A program made the position numbers and the translations under genes. A stretch of 27,842 nucleotides of DNA from Ga0077527 sp038144955 (GTDB lineage Bacteria; Pseudomonadota; Gammaproteobacteria; Burkholderiales; SG8-41), in NCBI GenBank assembly GCA_038144955.1, contig JAYQOT010000027.1:1-27842 (forward strand), given 5' to 3'. Shown here piece by piece: positions 14,760-21,876 of the stretch (position 1 is its first letter; each line of letters begins with the position of its first letter). The notes below the pieces were generated by a model. That model ran no database searches. It had not been told where the DNA came from and saw nothing but the letters and a program-made list of their open reading frames with translations.

Positions 14760-15512
14760 TTACATGCGCAGTACGCGCGCAATCAGGCCCCCCCCGATCA
14801 GCACCAGCATCACACCGATGATTTTTAACAGGGTCTCCCGCGAAGTCTTGAGCTGGATGCGGTGCCCTGCCCAGATGCCGCTCAGCGCAAAAGGCAGCAG
14901 CAGCAGCGCACCGATCACCCGGTCCATCAGGATCAGGCCGCCCGCAAGGAAAACCAGGGCGCGAATCGAGGTTGAGAGCAGAACCATGTTCGACAGGGTG
15001 GCACGCAAGGTGCCCTTGTCGGTCAGCCGCCGTGACAGATACACCGCATAGGGCGGAGCGCCCACCCCGAACAGCGTGCCAGCAGCCCCGCCACAGAAGC
15101 CTGAAACCACTGCCCAGGGATGTCGTGCGATCCCGGTTCGGGGTGCATTCGCTATCAGGGAATACAGTCCATAGAGGCCGAGAAAAACCCCGAATGCGCC
15201 GATCGTGAATTTCTGGGGAATGGTGACCAGAGCCGTTACCCCGGCAACGGCGCCCACCAGTGAACTCGGCGCCATCCATTTCAGTTCCCCGCGATCGGCC
15301 TCCCGCGAAAAACGGGAACCCAGTGCGAAAGCCGCCGAAACATCGAGCAATACGCACATCGGCAAAACGAATTCCAGCGGGAAAAAGAACGAAAGCGCGG
15401 GCACGGTAAACATGGCAGCGCCGAATGCAGTGATCCCGAAAATGACATAGGCACCGCTGATGATGGCGGCACACACGACCCAGGTCGCAAGATCAAACGG
15501 GATATCAATCAA
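14760..15512 (-). CDS. TauE/SafE-family membrane transporter (probable anion exporter)
   Basis: A 250-residue membrane protein with about eight hydrophobic helices in two homologous halves, the layout of the TauE/SafE (DUF81) family. Each half holds a Gly-rich helix: ISGAYVIFGITAFGAAMFTVPAL near the N-terminus and VVSGFCGGAAGTLFGVGAPPYAVYL after the central loop. Members have been linked to efflux of sulfite, sulfoacetate and other organosulfur anions. The substrate here is not determinable. The start appears to be TTG at 15512, with a weak GGTG site upstream. No in-frame ATG exists before the first helix. It lies downstream of the pilU terminator on the same strand, so it needs its own promoter in the short 15513-15527 gap or depends on read-through. 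Confidence 0.88.
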   Translation of the reverse strand: MIDIPFDLATWVVCAAIISGAYVIFGITAFGAAMFTVPALSFFFPLEFVLPMCVLLDVSAAFALGSRFSREADRGELKWMAPSSLVGAVAGVTALVTIPQKFTIGAFGVFLGLYGLYSLIANAPRTGIARHPWAVVSGFCGGAAGTLFGVGAPPYAVYLSRRLTDKGTLRATLSNMVLLSTSIRALVFLAGGLILMDRVIGALLLLPFALSGIWAGHRIQLKTSRETLLKIIGVMLVLIGGGLIARVLRM

Positions 15513-15527
15513 CGATGTTCACCAAGA

Positions 15528-15554
15528 AAAACGCCGGCCTTGAGCCGGCGTTTT
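15528..15554 (-). terminator. Intrinsic terminator after pilU (bidirectional hairpin)
   Basis: A perfect 11-bp inverted repeat, AAAACGCCGGC (15528-15538) and GCCGGCGTTTT (15544-15554), has a 5-nt loop. On the minus strand it begins 20 nt past the pilU stop, and the GC stem is followed by a run of five T then CTT, a good intrinsic terminator. On the plus strand it has four T, but no plus-strand gene feeds into it. Confidence 0.88.
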
Positions 15555-15574
15555 GATCCATCGGAGAAAGAGTG

Positions 15575-16711
15575 TCACACCAAATTGAGGTGCTCGATGC
15601 CGCCCATGACATTCTTGTCCTTCGCTTCCTTGCTGTTCAGCTTGATCATCAGGCGCAATTCGTTCATCGAATCGGCATTGCGCAAGGCATCTTCGTAGCT
15701 GATGCGACCGGCCTCGTAGAGATCGAACAAATGCTGGTCAAAGGTCTGCATCCCCAGTTCGCGTGATTTAGCCATGATGCTCTTGATCTCATGCACCTCG
15801 CCCTTGAAGATCAGGTCGGAAATCAGCGGGGAGTTGAGCAGAATTTCAACCGCCGCCGCGCGCCCCTTGCCCTCCTTCACCGGGATCAGGCGCTGGGAGA
15901 TCAGCGCACGAATGTTCAGCGAGAGATCCATCAACAGTTGGGCCTTACGTTCTTCCGGGAAAAAGTTGATGATCCGGTCCAGCGCCTGGTTGGCGCTGTT
16001 GGCATGCAGCGTCGCCATTGCCAGGTGACCGGTTTCGGCGAACGCGATTGCATGGTCCATGGTGTCGCGATCGCGGATCTCGCCGATCAGGATCACGTCA
16101 GGCGCCTGGCGCAGGGTGTTTTTCAGCGCCGCACTCCAAGAATCTGTATCGACGCCGACTTCGCGCTGGGTGACCACGCAGTTCTTGTGGTCGTGCACGT
16201 ATTCGATCGGATCCTCGATGGTGATGATGTGGCCATGGCTGTTTTCGTTGCGATAGCCAATCATCGCGGCCAGGGAAGTGGATTTGCCGGAACCCGTGCC
16301 GCCGACGAAGATGATCAGGCCGCGCTTGGTCATCACCACGTCCTTCAGCACCGGCGGCAGTTTCAGGTCGTCAAATTTGGGGATCGAGGTGTTGATGGTC
16401 CGCAGCACCATGCCGACCCGGCCCTGCTGCATGAAGGCGTTGACGCGAAAGCGTCCGATGTCACCGGGGCTGATCGCAAAATTGCATTCCTTGGTCGCCT
16501 CGAACTCGCCGGCCTGCTTGTCATTCATGATGCCGCGCGCCAGTTCGGCGGTGTGCTGCTGGCTCAGCGCCTGCTGGGCCACCGGCGTCATCTTGCCGTC
16601 GAGCTTGATGGCCGGGGGAAAGCCCGCTGTAATGAACAGGTCGGAAGCTTTCTTCGCGACCATGGCCCTCAGCAGATCATGCATGAATTTGACTGCCTGT
16701 TCTCTTTCCAT
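15575..16711 (-). CDS. pilU: Type IV pilus retraction ATPase PilU
   Basis: A 378-residue PilT/PilU-type secretion ATPase. The N-terminal PAS-like domain starts KFMHDLLRAMVAKKASDLFITAGFPP. The C-terminal RecA-like domain has Walker A GGTGSGKST, Asp-box ITIEDPIEYVH, Walker B VILIGEIRD and His-box MATLHANSA. PilU works with PilT to power pilus depolymerisation in twitching motility. A good AAGGAG site precedes ATG 16711. It lies 38 nt downstream of pilT on the same strand and is followed by a strong terminator, so pilT-pilU forms a two-gene unit. The longer C-terminal tail relative to PilT, and its position second after pilT, identify it as PilU. Confidence 0.96.
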   Translation of the reverse strand: MEREQAVKFMHDLLRAMVAKKASDLFITAGFPPAIKLDGKMTPVAQQALSQQHTAELARGIMNDKQAGEFEATKECNFAISPGDIGRFRVNAFMQQGRVGMVLRTINTSIPKFDDLKLPPVLKDVVMTKRGLIIFVGGTGSGKSTSLAAMIGYRNENSHGHIITIEDPIEYVHDHKNCVVTQREVGVDTDSWSAALKNTLRQAPDVILIGEIRDRDTMDHAIAFAETGHLAMATLHANSANQALDRIINFFPEERKAQLLMDLSLNIRALISQRLIPVKEGKGRAAAVEILLNSPLISDLIFKGEVHEIKSIMAKSRELGMQTFDQHLFDLYEAGRISYEDALRNADSMNELRLMIKLNSKEAKDKNVMGGIEHLNLV

Positions 16712-16749
16712 GCCTGGCTCCTTACTTGATATTGCTCACTTCGCGAAAC

Positions 16750-17790
16750 TTACTTAAATGCGTCCTTGTTCATCGCCTTGCCCCGCGCCTCATCAACTGA
16801 GACGATGTTTCGCTTGACCAGGTCCTGCAGGTTCTGATCCAGCGTCTGCATGCCGAGCTGTGCGCCAGTCTGGATCGCCGAATACATCTGGGCAACCTTG
16901 TTTTCGCGAATCAGGTTGCGGATCGCCGGGGTGCCAACCATGATCTCGTGCGCTGCCGCGCGACCACTGCCATCCTTGGTTTTGAGCAGCGTCTGCGAAA
17001 TCACCGCGCGCAGCGATTCCGAGAGCATCGCGCGCATCATTTCCTTTTCCTCGGCAGGGAACACGTCGATGATCCGGTCGATGGTCTTGGCAGCAGAACT
17101 GGTATGCAGCGTGCCGAACACCAGGTGGCCCGTCTCCGCGGCGGTCAGTGCGAGTCGGATGGTTTCAAGGTCACGCATCTCACCGACCAGGATGATATCC
17201 GGGTCCTCGCGCAGAGCGGAACGCAACGCGTTGGAGAACGACAGCGTGTGCGGACCGACCTCGCGCTGATTAATCAGGCATTTTTTCGATTCGTGGACGA
17301 ATTCGATCGGATCCTCGACGGTCAGGATATGGCCCTGCTCGTTTTCGTTGATGTGATTAATCATCGCCGCTAGCGTGGTCGACTTGCCCGAGCCTGTCGG
17401 TCCGGTCACCAAAACTACGCCGCGCGGCTGGTTAGCGATGTCTATAAATACCTTGGGCGCCTTCAGATCCTCGAGGCTGAGCACCTTGGACGGAATGGTC
17501 CGGAAAACCGCACCGGCGCCGCGATGCTGAACAAAGGCGTTGACCCGGAATCGCGCCAGGTTGGGAATCGAAAACGAAAAGTCACACTCGAGGTTTTCCT
17601 CGTAAAACTTGCGCTGGCCGTCATTCATGATGTCGTACACCATGGCATGCACGTCCTTGTGCTCCAGTGCGGGCAGGTTGATCCGCCGCACATCGCCGTG
17701 AACCCGGATCATCGGCGGCAGTCCGGCCGAAAGATGCAGGTCGGAGGCCTTGTTCTTGACAACAAAGGCAAGCAGTTCGGAAATGTCCAT
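16750..17790 (-). CDS. pilT: Type IV pilus retraction ATPase PilT
   Basis: A 346-residue hexameric ATPase that disassembles type IV pili for twitching motility and DNA uptake. Features: the N-terminal MDISELLAFVVKNKASDLHLSAGLPP, Walker A GPTGSGKST (around residues 131-139), Asp-box LTVEDPIEFVH, Walker B IILVGEMRD, His-box FGTLHTSSAAKTIDR, and the AIRNLIRE motif needed for retraction. The start at ATG 17790 has a very strong GGAGGGA ribosome binding site (17804-17798, 7 nt spacing), partly folded into a small hairpin. It is transcribed divergently from yggS across an 88-nt spacer. Confidence 0.97.
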   Translation of the reverse strand: MDISELLAFVVKNKASDLHLSAGLPPMIRVHGDVRRINLPALEHKDVHAMVYDIMNDGQRKFYEENLECDFSFSIPNLARFRVNAFVQHRGAGAVFRTIPSKVLSLEDLKAPKVFIDIANQPRGVVLVTGPTGSGKSTTLAAMINHINENEQGHILTVEDPIEFVHESKKCLINQREVGPHTLSFSNALRSALREDPDIILVGEMRDLETIRLALTAAETGHLVFGTLHTSSAAKTIDRIIDVFPAEEKEMMRAMLSESLRAVISQTLLKTKDGSGRAAAHEIMVGTPAIRNLIRENKVAQMYSAIQTGAQLGMQTLDQNLQDLVKRNIVSVDEARGKAMNKDAFK

Positions 17791-17878
17791 TTATAATTCC
17801 CTCCGGGAAATGGGCAAAAAATGTTTGAGCAGCGCCTGACTGTTTGCCCTGATGCCGCCTGGATAATACGCTGAAATT
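17791..17878. promoter_or_regulatory. Divergent pilT/yggS spacer
   Basis: This 88-nt gap must hold at least part of both promoters. A GATAAT hexamer (17862-17867) could be the yggS -10, ending 11 nt before its ATG, and the opposite strand over the same bases reads TATTATCC, a possible pilT -10. Neither has a convincing -35. A 5-bp inverted repeat TTCCC-tcc-GGGAA (17797-17809) covers the pilT ribosome binding site. Confidence 0.4.
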
Positions 17879-18574
17879 ATGGCCACAATCGCCAAGAACT
17901 TGCAAGCCGTGAATGAACGGATATCTCGTGCTGCGACATCGGCAAATCGCAGTGTGAAAAATGTCCGCCTGCTCGCAGTCAGCAAGACTTTCGGCGCCGC
18001 GCAGATCAGGGAGGCCTGGGGTGCGGGTCAGCGCATCTTTGGAGAAAATTTCGTGCAGGAAGCACTGGACAAAATGCACGAGTTGCAGGACCTCGCCATC
18101 GAATGGCATTTCATCGGACCGCTCCAGAGCAACAAGACACGACCTGTCGCCGAACATTTCAGCTGGGTGCACAGCATCGACAGGGAAAAAATCGCACGCC
18201 GGCTCAACGACGCGCGCCCCGATCACCTGCCGCCCCTCAATGTGCTGATACAGGTCAACGTCAGTGGCGAATCCAGCAAAAGCGGTGTATCACCCGGCAG
18301 CGAGCGCCCGCTGGCGGATGCCATTCGCACCATGCCCCGGTTGCGGCTGCGCGGACTGATGGCAATCCCTGAGCCCACGCCCGACCAGGCAATACGCAGG
18401 GAACGCTTTGCATTGCTGCGAACCCTGCAGGAGTCGCTGCAGGCTGCCCAGGCACAGGTGGACACATTGTCCATGGGCATGTCAGACGACCTTGAGGAAG
18501 CAGTCGCCGAAGGTTCGACCCTGGTTCGCGTGGGCACGGCCATTTTCGGTGTCCGAACGGCTGCGAAACCGTGA
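17879..18574 (+). CDS. yggS: YggS-family PLP homeostasis protein
   Basis: A 231-residue PLP-binding barrel protein (PLPBP/COG0325). The PLP Schiff-base lysine is K36 in LLAVSKTF, the same position as in E. coli YggS. It is followed by FGENFVQEALDKM, EWHFIGPLQSNKTR, LIQVNVSGESSKSG, LRLRGLMAIPEP and the phosphate-binding SMGMSDDLEEAVAEGSTLVRVGTAIFG. It has no known catalytic activity and maintains free PLP and amino-acid/keto-acid balance. ATG 17879 gives the expected N-terminus. proC follows on the same strand, and the yggS-proC-yggT-yggU order beside pilT is widely conserved. Confidence 0.96.
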   Translation: MATIAKNLQAVNERISRAATSANRSVKNVRLLAVSKTFGAAQIREAWGAGQRIFGENFVQEALDKMHELQDLAIEWHFIGPLQSNKTRPVAEHFSWVHSIDREKIARRLNDARPDHLPPLNVLIQVNVSGESSKSGVSPGSERPLADAIRTMPRLRLRGLMAIPEPTPDQAIRRERFALLRTLQESLQAAQAQVDTLSMGMSDDLEEAVAEGSTLVRVGTAIFGVRTAAKP

Positions 18575-18592
18575 TCTGCAGGATCTGCGCCG

Positions 18593-18598
18593 TATAAT
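18593..18598 (+). promoter_or_regulatory. Probable -10 element for proC
   Basis: A perfect TATAAT followed by GCTCG lies 18 nt after the yggS stop, leaving about 55 nt of leader before the proC ATG. The -35 region is poor (CGTGAT or GTGATC at 16-17 bp). The extended leader (18605-18660) shows no recognisable riboswitch. Confidence 0.5.
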
Positions 18599-18660
18599 GC
18601 TCGGCTGGCGGGTATCCCTGCCAGAAACATCTCACTTTCAGGCTGTAGCGCTTCGGGCAC

Positions 18661-19479
18661 ATGAACATACTTTTTATCGGCGGCGGCAACATGGCTGCGG
18701 CGATCATCGGCGGACTGGTTTCCCGGGATTGGCCGGCCACGTCGATACATGCGGTCGACGTGCAAGCCGAGGCGCGCTCCAGCCTGGAACGGCGCTTCGG
18801 CATCCTCACTTCTGCGGCATCTGCAGGTGCTGTTGCCAATGCCGAATGCGTAGTGCTCGCGGTAAAGCCGCAGCAGATGCGTGAAGCCGCCCGGGGCATT
18901 GCGGACAAGATTGGAGACCGGCTGGTGATCAGCATCGCGGCCGGGCTGCGCTGCACGGACCTCTCGAGATGGCTCGGCAACTCGAAACACATCGTTCGTG
19001 CCATGCCCAACACACCGGCACTGGTTGCCGCGGGAATCACGGGGCTGTACGGGATGCCGCAAGTCACGGCAGCCCAGCGCAACGCCGCCGAACGCATACT
19101 TGCCGCAGTCGGCACGACCTTCTGGGTCAAGGAAGAGCGTGACCTGGACGCAGTCACCGCCGTGTCTGCCAGCGGACCGGCCTATGTGTTCTATTTCATC
19201 GAAGCCCTGGAGCAAGCCGCGCTCGAACTCGGGATGTCGCCGCAGGCTGCGCGGCAAAGCGCAATCGCGACGTTTGCTGGCGCGGTGAAACTGGCCGCGG
19301 CCGACGGCACCGACCCCGCCGTATTGCGCGAGCGGGTCACTTCGAAGGGCGGCACCACCGAGCGTGCCATCGGATTGCTCGATCAAGCCGGCGTCAGGGA
19401 CGCCTTCAAGCGCGCGGTTCACGGCGCTGCTGCACGCGCCGCCGAACTCGGCGACACGCTGGGCAAGGATCAGGCCTGA
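18661..19479 (+). CDS. proC: Pyrroline-5-carboxylate reductase ProC
   Basis: A 272-residue enzyme catalysing the last step of proline synthesis, NAD(P)H-dependent reduction of 1-pyrroline-5-carboxylate. The N-terminal Rossmann domain starts NILFIGGGNMAAAIIGGL. Other features are VLAVKPQQM, VRAMPNTPALVAAGITGLYG, the family signature around AVSASGPAYVFYFIEALEQAA, and the dimerisation region with RERVTSKGGTTERAI. Length matches E. coli ProC (269). ATG 18661 begins directly with the dinucleotide-binding strand. yggT starts 4 nt after the stop. Confidence 0.97.
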   Translation: MNILFIGGGNMAAAIIGGLVSRDWPATSIHAVDVQAEARSSLERRFGILTSAASAGAVANAECVVLAVKPQQMREAARGIADKIGDRLVISIAAGLRCTDLSRWLGNSKHIVRAMPNTPALVAAGITGLYGMPQVTAAQRNAAERILAAVGTTFWVKEERDLDAVTAVSASGPAYVFYFIEALEQAALELGMSPQAARQSAIATFAGAVKLAAADGTDPAVLRERVTSKGGTTERAIGLLDQAGVRDAFKRAVHGAAARAAELGDTLGKDQA

Positions 19480-19483
19480 ACTG

Positions 19484-20062
19484 ATGCTGGGCAACGCACT
19501 GATATTCCTCACCCAAGTGACATGCGGGCTATTGACCCTCGCCTTGCTGTTGCGTTTTTACATGCAATGGGTACGGGCGCCCTATCGCAACCCCCTCTCC
19601 GACTTCGTCAACGCCCTGACTGATTTCATGGTGCGTCCAGCCCGGCGCCTTATCCCCGGGCTGTGGGGACTGGATGTGCCGACGTTGTTGCTGGCCTGGC
19701 TGGTGCAGGGGCTTGAGCTGCTGGTCGTGCTGCAAATCCGCGGTTACCACTACGGAAGTGAAATAGGGCTTGCCCTCGTAGGCATCGCCGCAATGGCTTC
19801 CCTCGCAGTAGTCAAAATGCTGGTCTACATAGTTCTTGTCGCCACCCTGATGCAGGCACTGCTGTCCTGGATCAACCCCGACAGCCCTGTCGCCCCGCTG
19901 CTGGACTCAATGACACGGTCCGTGCTGCGCATTTTCCGCCGCCGCATCCCGCCGGTGGGCAATGTCGATCTGTCACCTCTTTTCGTGCTGGTCGCCTGTC
20001 AATTGCTGCTGATGCTGCCGATAGCCTGGCTTGAATCGGAGGCACTGCGCCTGCTCAAATGA
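19484..20062 (+). CDS. yggT: YggT family membrane protein
   Basis: A 192-residue protein with two YGGT domains, each a pair of hydrophobic helices. Copy one includes LLTLALLLRFYMQWVRAPYRNPLSDFVNALTDFMVRPARRLIPG, and copy two ends with LLSWINPDSPVAPLLDSMTRSVLRIFRRRIPPVGNVDLSPLFVL. Family members are linked to ion homeostasis and osmotic tolerance and resemble Ycf19/CCB3 of plastids, but the molecular activity is not settled. The frame is open upstream into proC to 19364. ATG 19484 gives the normal start. The TGA overlaps the yggU ATG (ATGA, 20059-20062). Confidence 0.94.
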   Translation: MLGNALIFLTQVTCGLLTLALLLRFYMQWVRAPYRNPLSDFVNALTDFMVRPARRLIPGLWGLDVPTLLLAWLVQGLELLVVLQIRGYHYGSEIGLALVGIAAMASLAVVKMLVYIVLVATLMQALLSWINPDSPVAPLLDSMTRSVLRIFRRRIPPVGNVDLSPLFVLVACQLLLMLPIAWLESEALRLLK

Positions 20063-20364
20063 ACTCCGGCTGGGTCCGTCATGATCCGGCAAAAGCCGCT
20101 GTAACGCTGCAGATTCACGCGCAGCCGAACGCCAGGACCACCGCGGCAGCCGGGCTGCATGGAGACGCGTTGAAGGTACGCATCGCCGCGCCCGCCGCAG
20201 ACGGACGAGCCAACAGCGCGCTGCTGACCTGGCTGTCCACAGCACTGGAGATTCCGCGAAACTCCCTGAGCCTTAAATCCGGAGGGACTGCCCGCAGGAA
20301 AGTGATAGAAATCAGGCCGGCTGACGGGCAATTGGTGATGCGTATCCTGGCCCTCGCCAGGTAA
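20059..20364 (+). CDS. yggU: DUF167 (YggU) family protein
   Basis: A 101-residue DUF167 protein with the characteristic KVRIAAPAADGRANSALLTWLSTAL, and SLKSGGTARRKVIEI. The fold is a small alpha/beta domain. No biochemical function is established. The start overlaps the yggT stop by 4 nt. It is the last gene of the yggS-proC-yggT-yggU run and converges on the PLD-family gene, with 15 nt between the stop codons. Confidence 0.93.
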   Translation: MNSGWVRHDPAKAAVTLQIHAQPNARTTAAAGLHGDALKVRIAAPAADGRANSALLTWLSTALEIPRNSLSLKSGGTARRKVIEIRPADGQLVMRILALAR

Positions 20365-20377
20365 GACTGCTCTGGGC

Positions 20378-20392
20378 ACTCAGCGGCTGAGT
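20378..20392. repeat. Short inverted repeat between convergent stops (weak terminator candidate)
   Basis: ACTCAGC-G-GCTGAGT is a perfect 7-bp inverted repeat around one base, overlapping the stop codon of the minus-strand PLD gene and lying 14 nt after the yggU stop. As RNA it would form a stem of about 5 bp with a GCGGC loop. No T-run follows on either strand, so termination here would be weak or Rho-dependent. Confidence 0.35.
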
Positions 20393-21843
20393 CGATCCTC
20401 CTCATCACTTTTGCGATGCATGCGCCAGCCGCGCACCAGCAAGGTCACGGCTATCCATGCTGCAAACAGGGCCAGCGGCAGTGTCACTGCCAGCGGAATC
20501 ACCAGGGCAACGGACGCCAGGACGACAAAAAACAAGCCGACGGTAAGCATCGTGCCTGCTTCCGCAGGACCCAGCGCACGACGGTTGGTCAGTGCGGCAC
20601 CGACGGAATTTCCGATGCGCAGCGCACCCGCCGCTGCGCGCGCAGCCTTGCCGCCGGATCCCGAAACCCGCGAAACCGCGCGTGATGCCCTTACGCGTTG
20701 CCGGTTGCCAAGTACGATCTCGGTCGCGTTCGAAAGATCTTCCTCATAGATCTGCTGCATGCGCCCGGCACAATTCTCATCCTCTATGGCCACGTCCAGT
20801 TCGAAATTGCCGATCCAGCTGGCGAGATTGAGGTTGGTGGAGCCGACACGGGCCCAGCGCCCGTCAGCCACTGCGGTTTTGGCATGCAGCATCGAGCCAT
20901 TCCATTCGAATACCCGGATGCCGGACTCGAGCAGTGGACGGTAACCGGCCCGCGAAAATCGGGTCAGTATCGGTACATCACTGGTACCCGGCACCAGCAA
21001 CCGCACGTCGACACCGTCATTCGCGGCCGCCCGCAATGCCTGGACATAGGGCGCAAAGCCGAGAAAATAGGCATCTGTAAGCCACAGGGTTTTCCGCGCC
21101 ATGGCGGCTATCATCTGGTCCAGGCGATAGATGCCTGCAGTACTGGGCTGGCTGGCGAGAATGCGCAGTGAAACATCCCCTGCTGATGATGCCTCACCGG
21201 ATTCAGGGAGCTCATCGCCACCGCCCGCAGCAACCCATGTCTGCTCGAAAGCCGCTTCGATATCGGTAACGGCCGGTCCGCGAATTTCAATGCCGGTATC
21301 ACGCCACGGCTCGCATTTTGCCGATGGGTCCCCCTCCCATTTCCGACTGACACACAATCCGCTGACGAATCCGGTAACGCCGTCAATGGAAATCATTTTC
21401 CGGTGATCCCGGGTCAGCCAGCCGAGGGGGCTCTCGAATCGCGGCGGGTTGAAACAGCGAACCTGGCCGCCGGCCTCGATCAGTGGCTCAAGCACACGGT
21501 CTGAGCCCACACCCAGCCCGCCCAGCCAGTCGTGAATCAAGAATACCTGTATACCCGAACGCACTTTTTCCGTCAGCGCGGCGACGAACTGCCGACCGGT
21601 TTTATCATCGGCAATGATGTAATTTTCAAACAGCACGTAATGACGCGCACCGGAAATGGCCTCAAGCCATGCCGGAAAGTTTTCGCGTGCATCACGCAGG
21701 ACTTTCACGCTGTTGCCGCCTATGAGGGGGGCATCCGCGGTTCTGGTGAATATCTGCGCGGCAAGTTCGCGCAGCGTGACACCATCGCGGCCGCCCCGCC
21801 GCCCGGGTATGGATTTCCTGGATCGCGTGGAACTCGGGATCAT
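20380..21843 (-). CDS. Phospholipase D-family protein, cardiolipin synthase-like
   Basis: A 487-residue protein with two PLD catalytic HKD motifs: DHRKMISIDG (about residues 145-154) and LHAKTAVADG (about 317-326), both with complete HxKxxxxD. Between and around them are FENYIIADD, IHDWLGGLG and VGSTNLNLASWIGNFELDV, typical of cardiolipin synthases (ClsB type), which join two phosphatidylglycerols or PG with PE. Unlike ClsA, which has N-terminal membrane helices, its hydrophobic hairpin (about 430-470) is at the C-terminus, with a charged tail. The start ATG 21843 has a GAGGTG site. It is 33 nt downstream of rng and likely the last gene of the nadD-rng operon. Confidence 0.87.
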   Translation of the reverse strand: MIPSSTRSRKSIPGRRGGRDGVTLRELAAQIFTRTADAPLIGGNSVKVLRDARENFPAWLEAISGARHYVLFENYIIADDKTGRQFVAALTEKVRSGIQVFLIHDWLGGLGVGSDRVLEPLIEAGGQVRCFNPPRFESPLGWLTRDHRKMISIDGVTGFVSGLCVSRKWEGDPSAKCEPWRDTGIEIRGPAVTDIEAAFEQTWVAAGGGDELPESGEASSAGDVSLRILASQPSTAGIYRLDQMIAAMARKTLWLTDAYFLGFAPYVQALRAAANDGVDVRLLVPGTSDVPILTRFSRAGYRPLLESGIRVFEWNGSMLHAKTAVADGRWARVGSTNLNLASWIGNFELDVAIEDENCAGRMQQIYEEDLSNATEIVLGNRQRVRASRAVSRVSGSGGKAARAAAGALRIGNSVGAALTNRRALGPAEAGTMLTVGLFFVVLASVALVIPLAVTLPLALFAAWIAVTLLVRGWRMHRKSDEEDRLSR

Positions 21844-21876
21844 CAGGCACCTCGGAAATTGTGCCGTGTTCCAGTG

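Noticed and set aside
18223..19512. 429-codon minus-strand frame opposite yggS and proC
   Set aside because: Antisense shadow. Both plus-strand genes are unmistakable and the antisense product has no family features.
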